Assembly (NCBI GenBank): GCA_052117325.1
Contig: JBQKJJ010000002.1
Origin: CAG-964 sp902789345
Lineage (GTDB): Bacteria > Bacillota > Clostridia > Oscillospirales > Acutalibacteraceae
Strand: one strand, 5' to 3'
DNA length: 64,000 bases
Within the stretch, counting starts at the first letter, position 1. The number at the start of each line of letters is the position of its first letter. The translations under genes were made by a program, and so were the position numbers. Under the pieces are notes generated by a model, which ran no database searches, was not told where the DNA came from, and worked only from the letters and a program-made list of their open reading frames with translations. Shown here in pieces: positions 1-8,182 of this stretch.

Positions 1-31
1 ATCATTAAAAAAATACAACAAGGTGAGCTGA
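1..31 (+). CDS. 3' tail of an upstream gene (partial)
   Basis: A short open frame enters from the left edge and ends at a TGA (29-31) that abuts the ATG of murF at 32. The tail reads SLKKYNKVS. Such tight spacing suggests translational coupling with murF. In clostridia the gene before murF is often ddl or murE, but nine residues cannot decide, so no function is assigned. Confidence 0.35.
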   Translation, partial: SLKKYNKVS

Positions 32-1399
32 ATGAAGAAACTAACTTTACAGGAAGTTGCAAATGCCTGTGGCGGCAAACTTACCCAACCGCAATATGCC
101 AACAAAACAATAACGGCAATAACTACCGACAGCCGAAAGGCAACAGACAACACATTGTTTATTCCGCTAAAGGGCGAACGGGCTGACGGCCACAACTTTA
201 TTTTACAAACCTTTCAGTCCGGTGCTGTATGCAGTCTGTCTGAAAAGGAAATTGACACAGAAAATCCTGTTATTATGGTTGAATCCTGCTACCAAGCTAT
301 AAAGGATATTGCAGAATATTACCGTTCTCTATTTAATATTCCTGTAATAGGCATTACAGGAAGTGTGGGTAAAACCAGCACAAAAGAAATGATAGCGTCG
401 GTGCTTAGCCAAAGCTACAATGTACACAAAACACAAGGCAATTTTAATAACGAGCTTGGCGTGCCTCTTACTATTTTCGGCTTAGAGGAAGAGCATCAGG
501 TTGCTGTTGTTGAAATGGGCATAAGCGACTTTGGTGAAATGACAAGATTAAGCAAAATTGTGAAGCCTACAATTTCTGTTATAACAAACATAGGTGACTG
601 CCACCTTGAAAATTTAGGCGACAGAAACGGCGTGCTAAAGGCAAAAGCAGAAATGTTTAAATACCTAGCCAAGGACGGCAGGGTATTTTTAAACGGTGAC
701 GACAGCCACCTTTCCACCGTAACTGCGGTAAACGGCAGCAGCCCTGTGTTTTACGGCATAAACAAAGGCAACAATACATATTACAGTGAAAACATTAACA
801 ACCAAGGAATTAAAGGTATAAGCTGTACATTGTGCACACCAACAAACAAGCTTGAGGTTACTATACCGGCTATAGGGACATATATGGTGGCCAACGCCCT
901 TGTAGCTGTTGCAATAGGTGAATATTTAGGTATGGAGCCTGCACAGATTAAAAAAGGCGTAGAAAGCTACAAAACAGTAGGCAGTCGTGACGGTGTAATA
1001 GAAACTGAATATATCACTATTATTGACGACTGCTACAACGCCAACCCTGTTTCGGTTAAGGGCGGTATTGATACTCTTACGAATTTCAGCGGCAGAACCG
1101 TATGTGTTTTAGGCGATATGAAAGAACTGGGTGCAAACAGCAGACAACTTCATTACGATACTGGAAAATACGCCAAAGACAAGGGCGTAGATGTGTTGGT
1201 GGCTGTGGGTGACGACGCTGTTGACATTGCAGAGGGCGCAAAGGGCGGCAATACAGCTGTTTATTACTTTGAAAATGTGGCAGAAGCCATTGACAGCCTT
1301 AAAAACATTATAAAAAAGAACGATACTGTTTTGGTTAAGGCATCAAGAGCAATGCGTTTAGAGCAGGTTGTAAATGCTCTAAAGGAGCTGAAAGCCTAA
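32..1399 (+). CDS. murF: UDP-N-acetylmuramoyl-tripeptide--D-alanyl-D-alanine ligase
   Basis: Cytoplasmic Mur ligase that adds D-Ala-D-Ala to the UDP-MurNAc tripeptide, the last soluble step of peptidoglycan precursor synthesis. The 455-residue length is typical. Visible are the N-terminal substrate domain with TTDSRK, the ATP-binding P-loop GITGSVGKTSTKEM (about residues 107-120), the central-domain NNELGVPLT and VVEMGISDFGEM stretches, and the C-terminal DDCYNANPVS and LGDMKELG motifs. The start is the ATG at 32, preceded by AAGGTGAG and directly after the stop of an upstream frame, so it is probably the distal gene of a cell-wall operon. It ends before a bidirectional terminator. Confidence 0.96.
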   Translation: MKKLTLQEVANACGGKLTQPQYANKTITAITTDSRKATDNTLFIPLKGERADGHNFILQTFQSGAVCSLSEKEIDTENPVIMVESCYQAIKDIAEYYRSLFNIPVIGITGSVGKTSTKEMIASVLSQSYNVHKTQGNFNNELGVPLTIFGLEEEHQVAVVEMGISDFGEMTRLSKIVKPTISVITNIGDCHLENLGDRNGVLKAKAEMFKYLAKDGRVFLNGDDSHLSTVTAVNGSSPVFYGINKGNNTYYSENINNQGIKGISCTLCTPTNKLEVTIPAIGTYMVANALVAVAIGEYLGMEPAQIKKGVESYKTVGSRDGVIETEYITIIDDCYNANPVSVKGGIDTLTNFSGRTVCVLGDMKELGANSRQLHYDTGKYAKDKGVDVLVAVGDDAVDIAEGAKGGNTAVYYFENVAEAIDSLKNIIKKNDTVLVKASRAMRLEQVVNALKELKA

Positions 1400-1534
1400 G
1401 CCTTTTTTGTAAATATAAAATTCATAACAAATATTATTTTCTTGTGGGTTTATACACCTAAACTATGTGGTGCAATATTTACAGACATCAATATTTATAA
1501 AATAAATACAGTATTATTTATTACCTATAATTTA

Positions 1535-1595
1535 AAAATCCTCCCAACATAACGGGCAATGCAAAAAGCAATTACCGTTATACCGGGAGGATTTT
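1535..1595. terminator. bidirectional Rho-independent terminator between murF and spoVAE
   Basis: Arms AAAATCCTCCC and GGGAGGATTTT enclose an inner TAACGG/CCGTTA pair. T-rich tails are present in both directions, so it can end both the + strand murF transcript and the convergent - strand spoVAE transcript. Confidence 0.85.
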
Positions 1596-1613
1596 CTGTT
1601 ATAAAGCCTTTTA

Positions 1614-1976
1614 TCAGCTTTTGTCCCTTTGTTTGGTTATAAGTGCAAAAAGGTATCCAAAAACTATAGCAGAGGCTATGCCTGCCGCCGCAGCTGTAAC
1701 ACCGCCTGTTATTATACCCAAAGCGTCATCGCTTGCTATTGCTTTCTTTACGCCCTCTGCCATAGTATAGCCAAAGCCGCTTAGCGGTACTGTAGCACCG
1801 GCACCGGCAAAGTCTACAATAGGCTTGTAAATACCTATAGCCGTCAGCACAACACCCAGCACTACAAAGCTTACAAGTATTCTTGCAGGGGTTAGTTTTG
1901 TTTTATCAATAAGTATTTGACCTATTACGCATATTAGCCCGCCTACCCAAAAGGCGTTAATATAATCCATTAACAT
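1614..1976 (-). CDS. spoVAE: stage V sporulation protein AE (SpoVAE/SpoVAEB family)
   Basis: A 120-residue membrane protein of the SpoVA family, which moves dipicolinic acid across the spore inner membrane in sporulating Firmicutes. The family signature is clear: FWVGGLICVIGQILIDKTKL near the N-terminus, then LTPARILVSFVVLGVVL and VDFAGAGATVPLSGFGYTMA, with about four hydrophobic segments. The ATG at 1976 follows GAGAGGT. Normally spoVAC, spoVAD and spoVAE are adjacent; here neither partner flanks it, as the upstream neighbour is a divergent acetyltransferase. It may be a relocated or extra copy, or the remains of a sporulation set in a non-sporulating line. Confidence 0.92.
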   Translation of the reverse strand: MLMDYINAFWVGGLICVIGQILIDKTKLTPARILVSFVVLGVVLTAIGIYKPIVDFAGAGATVPLSGFGYTMAEGVKKAIASDDALGIITGGVTAAAAGIASAIVFGYLFALITKQRDKS

Positions 1977-2101
1977 AAGGTTTACCTCTCTTTTATTAGT
2001 TGTTTTTAGTCTTTGCTTTCAATGTAGAAATATACAAAACGGCAATATAAAATATAACTCCACTATGTTTATTGTTGCTGTAGCAAATAAAAGTTATTAT
2101 G

Positions 2102-2110
2102 TGTTATAAT
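2102..2110 (+). promoter_or_regulatory. extended -10 promoter for the O-acetyltransferase gene
   Basis: TGT followed by a perfect TATAAT (2105-2110), about 38 nt before the start codon. No good -35 lies at 17 bp, as is common for extended -10 promoters. Confidence 0.6.
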
Positions 2111-2147
2111 GTGCCTGTAATTAATTTCGATAACTAGAGGGATTTTT

Positions 2148-2726
2148 ATGAATTTTTTAGAAAGGCTAAAAAGTGAAGAGGGATTTTGCATAGAACATAA
2201 TATGGAATCCGCTCAAATTCAGAAAAAATCAAAAATGCTGTGTTATAAATATAATATGTGTCCCCCTGATGATACCCAAAAGAAAGCAGAAATTTTAGGT
2301 GAGCTTCTTGGCGATTATAACGAGAATGTATTTATTGAACCGTCATTTAGGTGCGATTATGGCTTTAATATTCACTTCAGCGGTATGGCCTTTATTAATT
2401 ATAACTGTGTAATTCTTGACACATCGCCTGTACATATTGGAAACGAGGTATTTATAGGCCCGGGAGTATGCATAGCCTGTGCAGGCCACGGTATGCACCC
2501 ACAGCAAAGGGCGGTTATAGAAACCTCAAAGCCTATAAATATTAAAGACAGAGTTTGGATAGGTGCTAACTCAACAGTATGCAGTGGTGTAACCATAGGC
2601 GAGGGCAGTATAATAGGTGCCGGCAGTGTAGTAAACAAGGATATACCGGCCGGCGTGGTTGCTGCAGGCAGTCCGTGCAGGGTTATACGCAAAATAACCG
2701 ACGAAGATATGGTTATTTTAGACTAA
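2148..2726 (+). CDS. sugar O-acetyltransferase (maltose/galactoside acetyltransferase family)
   Basis: A 192-residue left-handed beta-helix acetyltransferase that uses acetyl-CoA to acetylate a sugar hydroxyl. The N-terminal maltose-acetyltransferase-type helices (residues 1-60) are followed by hexapeptide repeats, with the active-site stretch ACAGHGMHP (catalytic His) and the C-terminal VWIGANSTVCSGVTIGEGS and IGAGSVVNKDIPAGVVAAGS repeats. GAGGG precedes the ATG at 2148. It appears monocistronic, with its own extended -10 promoter. The natural acceptor is unknown; members of this family mostly act on free sugars in detoxification. Confidence 0.9.
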   Translation: MNFLERLKSEEGFCIEHNMESAQIQKKSKMLCYKYNMCPPDDTQKKAEILGELLGDYNENVFIEPSFRCDYGFNIHFSGMAFINYNCVILDTSPVHIGNEVFIGPGVCIACAGHGMHPQQRAVIETSKPINIKDRVWIGANSTVCSGVTIGEGSIIGAGSVVNKDIPAGVVAAGSPCRVIRKITDEDMVILD

Positions 2727-2771
2727 GTATAGGTTTTCCTGTATTACCTATAAATATTTTAACCTATTTTC

Positions 2772-2800
2772 TTGCTGAAATTTAAGTTATATGCTATCAT
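2772..2800 (+). promoter_or_regulatory. sigmaA promoter of the pantothenate operon
   Basis: TTGCTG (2772-2777), a 17 bp spacer and TATCAT (2795-2800) preceded by TGC, an extended -10. It sits about 73 nt before the first start codon of the operon. Confidence 0.7.
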
Positions 2801-2872
2801 TTAGGGTGAGTAGTATTCTTGCAGAAACTGCATCAGACAGATATGTTGTCACATTTTAACGGAGGTGATGGC

Positions 2873-3733
2873 ATGAAAATTGGTATAATAGGCGCCGGCA
2901 GAGCGGGATGTTCTATCGGCAAATATATTACTGTTAATTCTGACCTTGACACCCTTACGGGCTTTTACAACAGAAGTCACCAAAAGGCAGTTGAGGCAGC
3001 CGATTTTTGTAACACCACAGCGTTTGATACGCTGGAGGAACTGGTAAGTGCAAGCAATACCCTTTTTATAACTGTAAACGACAGTCAAATAAAAAATGTA
3101 TGGGATTGCATTGACAAAAATTCATTAGAAAACAAGATAATTTGTCATTTTAGTGGCTCAATATCTTCTGATGTTTTTGCAGACGCAGAAAGCTACGGTG
3201 CATATGTAGGCAGTGTTCACCCTGTATATGCTTTTAGTAATAGGTTTGACTCTTATAAGAATATGAACGGAATTGTATTTACAATAGAGGGTCACCCTAT
3301 ATTTCTTGACAAAATTTCAGAGCTTTTCAGCTATAACGGCAACAGAGTGTGCTTTATTAACAAAAACAAAAAGCCACTGTACCACGCCGCGGCGTCAATG
3401 GCAAGCAACCACTTGCTGGGCTTGCTGAATATGTCTGTTGAAATTTTGCAGGAGTGTGGTTTTTCAAAGAAAGAGGCCTATCGGTTTTTGAAACCTCTTA
3501 TGCTTAACAATCTTAACAGCGCCTTTGACACAGATGTAGAAAGTGCCCTTACAGGCCCTATAGAGCGTGGCGACCTAAATACGGTTATTCACCACCTGGA
3601 GGTACTGGACGATCACCAAAAGGATATATATAAGGCACTGGGATTGGAAATACTGGATATAGCACAAAGGAAAAACTACAACAAGGCAGATGTGCAAAAA
3701 TATTCACAAGTTAAAAAGGAGCTTTTAAAGTGA
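2873..3733 (+). CDS. panG: DUF2520 Rossmann-fold oxidoreductase, probable PanG-type ketopantoate reductase
   Basis: A 286-residue NAD(P)-binding protein. GIIGAGRAGCSIG at the N-terminus is the dinucleotide-binding glycine motif, and HFSGSISSDVF and GSVHPVYAFS follow. The C-terminal half (from about residue 130) is the helical DUF2520 domain with HAAASMASNHLLGLL and TGPIERGD. The start was moved to ATG 2873 because GGAGGTGA lies 5 nt upstream; a longer frame begins with TTG 2819. It overlaps panB by 4 nt. The neighbouring panB, panC and panD lack a classical panE, and DUF2520 proteins called PanG reduce ketopantoate in other bacteria, so it most likely makes pantoate here. The assignment rests on context plus family. 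Confidence 0.82.
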   Translation: MKIGIIGAGRAGCSIGKYITVNSDLDTLTGFYNRSHQKAVEAADFCNTTAFDTLEELVSASNTLFITVNDSQIKNVWDCIDKNSLENKIICHFSGSISSDVFADAESYGAYVGSVHPVYAFSNRFDSYKNMNGIVFTIEGHPIFLDKISELFSYNGNRVCFINKNKKPLYHAAASMASNHLLGLLNMSVEILQECGFSKKEAYRFLKPLMLNNLNSAFDTDVESALTGPIERGDLNTVIHHLEVLDDHQKDIYKALGLEILDIAQRKNYNKADVQKYSQVKKELLK

Positions 3734-4557
3734 AAAATACAATAATAACCTTTAAACAAAGCAAACAGCAGGGCAACAAAATAAGTATGCTTACGGCATA
3801 CGATTACTCTACGGCAAAGCTTATGGACGAAGCAGGCATTAACGCCATTTTGGTAGGCGACTCCCTTGGAAATGTGGTACTTGGCTATGAAGACACCCTG
3901 TCGGTAACTATGGATGATATGATTCACCACGGTGCAGCTGTAGCACGAGGTGTAAAAAACGCAATGGTAGTTGTGGATATGCCCTTTATGTCGTACCAAA
4001 CCTCTGTATACGACGCTGTTGTAAATGCAGGCAGGCTTATGAAGGAAGGCAGAGCGTCGGCTGTAAAGCTGGAGGGCGGCAAGGAGGTTTGCCCACAGGT
4101 AAAGGCTATTACAGAGGCAGGGGTTCCTGTTATGGGGCACTTAGGACTTACACCGCAGAGCATAAACGCATTAGGCGGTCACAGAGTACAGGGCAAAACA
4201 CAGCAGGCGGCACAAAAGCTGTTGGACGACGCAAGAGCATTGCAGGAGGCAGGGGCCTTTGCGGTAGTGCTTGAATGTGTGCCGGAAAAGCTTGCAGAGA
4301 AAGTCACTAAGGAGCTTGAAATTCCTACTATTGGTATAGGCGCAGGTGCAGGCTGTGACGGTCAGGTATTGGTTTACCAGGATATGCTTGGTATGTTTTC
4401 TGACTTTACACCAAAGTTTGTTAAGAAATTCGCAAATGTAGGTCAGGTTATGAAAGAGGCCTTTAAGAGCTATATAGATGAAATGCAGCAGGGCAGCTTC
4501 CCGTCACAGGAGCACTGCTATTCAATAGATGATGATATTATAGAAAAGCTATACTAA
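3730..4557 (+). CDS. panB: 3-methyl-2-oxobutanoate hydroxymethyltransferase
   Basis: Transfers a hydroxymethyl group from methylene-tetrahydrofolate to ketoisovalerate, giving ketopantoate, the first committed step to pantothenate. The 275-residue TIM barrel shows ISMLTAYDYSTAKLMDEAG, the metal-binding VGDSLGNVVLGY, VVVDMPFMSYQ, AVKLEGG and VMGHLGLTPQS motifs, and the C-terminal IGIGAGAGCDGQVLVYQDMLG. It starts with GTG at 3730, the start codon overlapping the stop of the upstream reductase (GTGA), which indicates translational coupling. It is the second gene of the pan operon. Confidence 0.97.
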   Translation: MKNTIITFKQSKQQGNKISMLTAYDYSTAKLMDEAGINAILVGDSLGNVVLGYEDTLSVTMDDMIHHGAAVARGVKNAMVVVDMPFMSYQTSVYDAVVNAGRLMKEGRASAVKLEGGKEVCPQVKAITEAGVPVMGHLGLTPQSINALGGHRVQGKTQQAAQKLLDDARALQEAGAFAVVLECVPEKLAEKVTKELEIPTIGIGAGAGCDGQVLVYQDMLGMFSDFTPKFVKKFANVGQVMKEAFKSYIDEMQQGSFPSQEHCYSIDDDIIEKLY

Positions 4558-4567
4558 GGAGTTTATT

Positions 4568-5425
4568 ATGAAAGTTGTTAATGCAATAAACGAAGTAAGA
4601 GAAACCGTAAAAGCCTGGCGCAAACAGGGGCTTACTGTAGGCTTGGTGCCGACTATGGGCTATTTGCACGAAGGCCACGCAAGCCTTATTGCAAGGGCAA
4701 GCAAAGAAAATGACAGAGTAGTTGTAAGCGACTTTGTAAATCCTATACAGTTTGCACCAAACGAAGACCTTGCAAGCTACCCTAGGGATATTGACAGAGA
4801 CGCAAAGGTATGCGAAGAAAACGGAGCAGATATTATTTTCCACCCAACACCTGAGGAAATGTACCACAAGAACTTTTCAACCTTTGTGGACATTACAGGC
4901 CCGTCGGAGGAGCTGTGCGGCAAAAGCAGACCTATTCACTTTAGGGGTGTTTGCACAGTGGTTTCAAAGCTGTTTTTAATTGTTTCTCCTGACAGAGCAT
5001 ACTTTGGTCAAAAAGACGCACAGCAGCTGGCTGTTATTAAAAGAATGGTAAGGGACCTTAACTTTGACATAGAAATTGTAGGCTGTCCTATTATTCGTGA
5101 GGCTGACGGACTTGCAAAAAGCTCACGAAACACCTACCTAAGCCCTGAGGAACGCAAGGCGGCTGTAATACTTCACAAGGCGCTTGAAAAGGGCAAGGAG
5201 CTTGTTCTAAACGGCGAAAAAAGCGCAAAAGCTGTAATTGACACTGTTACACAGGTAATCAACAGCGAACCTCTGGCTAAAATTGACTATGTACAGGTAG
5301 TTGACTTCCCGAATATTAAGGTTGTTGAGGATATTAACGGCGACATTCTTACAGCTGTAGCTGTGTATATAGGAAAAACCAGACTTATAGATAACTTTAT
5401 TATTGAAAACGGAAAAGAAAAATAA
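4568..5425 (+). CDS. panC: pantoate--beta-alanine ligase (pantothenate synthetase)
   Basis: Condenses pantoate with beta-alanine using ATP, giving pantothenate. The 285-residue length is normal. Nucleotidyltransferase signatures are visible: PTMGYLHEGHASLI (HIGH-like), VSDFVNPIQFAPNEDL, GVCTVVSKLF, AYFGQKDAQQLAVI and the KMSKS-equivalent LAKSSRNTYLS. The ATG at 4568 follows AAGGAG. It lies 10 nt after panB and 20 nt before panD in the same operon. Confidence 0.97.
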   Translation: MKVVNAINEVRETVKAWRKQGLTVGLVPTMGYLHEGHASLIARASKENDRVVVSDFVNPIQFAPNEDLASYPRDIDRDAKVCEENGADIIFHPTPEEMYHKNFSTFVDITGPSEELCGKSRPIHFRGVCTVVSKLFLIVSPDRAYFGQKDAQQLAVIKRMVRDLNFDIEIVGCPIIREADGLAKSSRNTYLSPEERKAAVILHKALEKGKELVLNGEKSAKAVIDTVTQVINSEPLAKIDYVQVVDFPNIKVVEDINGDILTAVAVYIGKTRLIDNFIIENGKEK

Positions 5426-5445
5426 TTTTTAAAGGGCTGAAAAAT

Positions 5446-5841
5446 ATGCAGGTTACAATGTTAAAAGGAAAAATTCACAGGGCAGTTGTACAGCAGGCAG
5501 ACCTTAATTACATAGGCAGCATTACTGTTGACCCTGCTTTGATGGAGGCAGCCGGTATATATGAATATGAAAAGGTTCAAATAGTAGATGTTGAAAACGG
5601 CAGCCGTTTTGAAACCTACACAATAGCAGGCAAGCCAAACTCCGGTATGATATGCCTTAACGGTGCGGCGGCACGCTGTGTACAGACAGGCGACCATATT
5701 ATTATTATGGCATACTGTCAGCTTGACTCCAACGAGGTAAAACAGCACAAACCAAAGGTTGTGTTTGTAAACGAGGAGAATAAAATAGTTAAAACCGTCA
5801 GCTACGAAAAGTATGGGGTTTTAAGTCAAGACTGTATATAA
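5446..5841 (+). CDS. panD: aspartate 1-decarboxylase proenzyme
   Basis: Makes beta-alanine from aspartate, supplying PanC. It is a 131-residue pyruvoyl enzyme. The self-processing site is the Gly24-Ser25 bond in YIGSITVD; Ser25 becomes the pyruvoyl group. The conserved TMLKGKIHRA start and the NGAAAR and DHIIIMAY motifs are present. The ATG at 5446 was kept over the one at 5458 because it places the cleavage at 24/25, as in Escherichia coli, and has AAAGGG upstream. Fourth gene of the pan operon. Confidence 0.97.
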   Translation: MQVTMLKGKIHRAVVQQADLNYIGSITVDPALMEAAGIYEYEKVQIVDVENGSRFETYTIAGKPNSGMICLNGAAARCVQTGDHIIIMAYCQLDSNEVKQHKPKVVFVNEENKIVKTVSYEKYGVLSQDCI

Positions 5842-5876
5842 CTACAGATAATAATTCAAACTTAGGGAGAATAACA

Positions 5877-7928
5877 ATGGAAAAGCTTGAGCTTTTAAAG
5901 GCATACTGGGGCTACAGCAGCTTTAAGGGAGCACAGCAGCAGGTTATAGACAATATAACCGCAAAGCGTGATGTTCTGTGCGTAATGCCTACAGGTGCAG
6001 GAAAGTCGGTGTGCTACCAAGTTCCGGCACTAATGCTTGAGGGAGTTACCATTGTTATTTCTCCCTTAATTTCTTTAATGACCGACCAAGTAAAGTCACT
6101 GGTTAATATGGGCATTAAGGCGGCTTATTTAAACAGCAGTCTTAGTGCTTCTCAGCAAGCCCTTGCTATGCAGCGGGCAAAGGCAGGCGCTTATAAAATT
6201 ATATACGCAGCGCCGGAAAAGCTTTTGACCTCGGACTTTCTTAATATGTGCAAAAGCATAAATATATCAATGGTAGCAGTAGACGAGGCTCACTGCATTT
6301 CCCACTGGGGGCAGGACTTCCGCCCGGACTATTTAAAAATTGTTGATTTTATAGCAAAGCTTAACCACCGCCCTATAGTTTCGGCTTTTACGGCTACGGC
6401 CACGCCGGAGGTAAGGGAAGATATTGAACATATTTTGCAGTTAAATAACCCATTTGTAATAACCACAGGCTTTGACAGACCTAACCTAAGCTTTCAGGTA
6501 ATGCACCCTAAAAACAAGGATACACAGCTGTTGTCAATAGTACGCAGTAACCCTGAGGAATGTGGCATTGTGTACTGCAACACCAGGTCAAATGTAGAGG
6601 ATGTATGCCAAATGCTTCAAGAGGCAGACATAAAGGCACTGCCCTACCATGCCGGTATGAGTATGAATGAAAGAAAGCAAAACCAAGAGGCGTTTATTTA
6701 TGACAGATGCCGGGTTATAGTGGCTACCAACGCTTTTGGTATGGGCATAGACAAGTCAGATGTTGCCTATGTTGTGCATTACAATATGCCGCAAAATATA
6801 GAGGGCTATTACCAAGAGGCAGGCCGAGCCGGCAGAGATGGCAGTGCGGCTAAATGTATACTGCTGTTTAGCGGAAAGGACTATGCGACCAACAAGTTTT
6901 TAATAGAAAAATCAATAGAAAGCAGTCAGCTGGAACCTGAAACAGCCCAGATAATAGTTGAAAACAAGCTTCGCCAGCTTAATGCAATGTACGGCTACTG
7001 CAACACAGCCGACTGTTTAAGAGGGTTCATACTAAAATACTTTGGTCAGCCCTACAGCGGCTACTGTGGTAACTGCTCAAACTGTACAGGCGACTTTGTA
7101 GAAAAAAATATAACCATAGAGGCACAAAAGGTGCTTTCCTGTATAGCAAAAACCAAGCAAAGGTTTGGTGCTAAGATGATAGCGGATATTTTGTTAGGCA
7201 GTAAAAATCAAAATATAATTAATAACGGCTTTGACAGCCTGTCTACATATGGTTTGTTAAAAGATAATACTCGAGATGAGGTAAACAAAATTATAAATTA
7301 CCTTATTGTAAAGGACTATGTTTTCCGCACGCAGGACAAATTCCCAATACTCAAACTTAACGGCAGCTCTGTTAAAATTTTAAAGGGCAAGCTTAAAGTT
7401 ACTATGCGCACCAAAAAGACAGACACCCTAAACAAAGAAAAAGTATTTACCGTTAGCAAAAGCGATGAATACAGCGAAGAAATGTACGACTATATACGCA
7501 GTGTAAGAAATCAACTGGCAGAAGAAGCAAATGTACCGGCTTATGTAATATTCAGTAACAATTCCCTAAAGGATATGTGCATTAAAAAGCCGGCAAGTCT
7601 TTCCCAAATACTGAATGTAAGCGGTGTGGGCACTCGCAAGGCAGAGAATTACGGTCTAATATTTATTACGGCAATAGGACTTTACTGCGAATATGAAAAG
7701 GGCTTTTACACTAAAGAGGAGCTACAGCTTACACCACTGCAGCTTAAAAGCCGTTCAGGTCTGTACAAAGAGGGCACAGCCGTACTGCATAAGCAGTTTG
7801 GCAGGGGTACGGTTACCCTTGCCAACCAGAAAAGTGATATTGTAAAGGTTAATTTTGAAAAAGGCGGAGAAAAGTATATTTCAACTACATTTTTCGGTAT
7901 GAAGCCTCTGCCCTCAAAAAGCGATTAA
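5877..7928 (+). CDS. recQ: ATP-dependent DNA helicase RecQ with an extra C-terminal tail
   Basis: A 3'-5' DNA helicase for recombination and replication repair, 683 residues against about 600 for typical RecQ. In order: the SF2 core (about residues 1-330) with PTGAGKSVCYQVPA, DEAHCISHWGQDFRPDY, SAFTATATP and the QEAGRAGRDG arginine-finger region; the RecQ zinc site (CNTADC ... CGNCSNC, about 372-402); a winged helix; and HRDC (about 525-600). The last 50 residues contain VLHKQFGRGTV, like the RNA-polymerase-binding tail of PcrA/UvrD rather than ordinary RecQ. AGGGAGAA precedes ATG 5877. It lies 36 nt after panD and may be co-transcribed. Confidence 0.95.
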   Translation: MEKLELLKAYWGYSSFKGAQQQVIDNITAKRDVLCVMPTGAGKSVCYQVPALMLEGVTIVISPLISLMTDQVKSLVNMGIKAAYLNSSLSASQQALAMQRAKAGAYKIIYAAPEKLLTSDFLNMCKSINISMVAVDEAHCISHWGQDFRPDYLKIVDFIAKLNHRPIVSAFTATATPEVREDIEHILQLNNPFVITTGFDRPNLSFQVMHPKNKDTQLLSIVRSNPEECGIVYCNTRSNVEDVCQMLQEADIKALPYHAGMSMNERKQNQEAFIYDRCRVIVATNAFGMGIDKSDVAYVVHYNMPQNIEGYYQEAGRAGRDGSAAKCILLFSGKDYATNKFLIEKSIESSQLEPETAQIIVENKLRQLNAMYGYCNTADCLRGFILKYFGQPYSGYCGNCSNCTGDFVEKNITIEAQKVLSCIAKTKQRFGAKMIADILLGSKNQNIINNGFDSLSTYGLLKDNTRDEVNKIINYLIVKDYVFRTQDKFPILKLNGSSVKILKGKLKVTMRTKKTDTLNKEKVFTVSKSDEYSEEMYDYIRSVRNQLAEEANVPAYVIFSNNSLKDMCIKKPASLSQILNVSGVGTRKAENYGLIFITAIGLYCEYEKGFYTKEELQLTPLQLKSRSGLYKEGTAVLHKQFGRGTVTLANQKSDIVKVNFEKGGEKYISTTFFGMKPLPSKSD

Positions 7929-8031
7929 TACTAGAAGTATATACATATACTGTACCACTGTAGAATTAAAACAGATATTTAACGCACCTATTGTAATTTA
8001 AAAAAGCAAAAATAAATATAATGTAAATATA

Positions 8032-8060
8032 TTGACTTTAATTAAATAATATGTTACACT
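8032..8060 (+). promoter_or_regulatory. strong sigmaA promoter of the ABC exporter locus
   Basis: TTGACT (8032-8037), a 17 bp spacer and TACACT (8055-8060) preceded by TGT (extended -10). The expected start near 8067 leaves a leader of roughly 115 nt containing a terminator hairpin before the first start codon. Confidence 0.75.
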
Positions 8061-8122
8061 AACAACACTGTGTGTGAGGGAATTGTAACAAATATTCGGC
8101 TTAAAAAAGTACAAATAATTGT

Positions 8123-8160
8123 AAAAAGGTTGGCTCACTTTTGTGGGGCAACCTTTTTTA
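8123..8160 (+). terminator. leader terminator/attenuator upstream of the ABC locus
   Basis: A long hairpin, AAAAAGGTTGGCTCAC with loop TTTT and a matching arm ending in CAACC, is followed directly by TTTTTTA. It lies between the promoter at 8032-8060 and the GTG start at 8183, so transcripts of the operon must pass through it. GTGAG at 8074-8078 could pair with CTCAC in the left arm (weak possible antiterminator). No matching gene lies upstream other than recQ, whose stop is 195 nt away. Confidence 0.75.
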
Positions 8161-8182
8161 TTTTAAAAATGGTGGTGTTACT

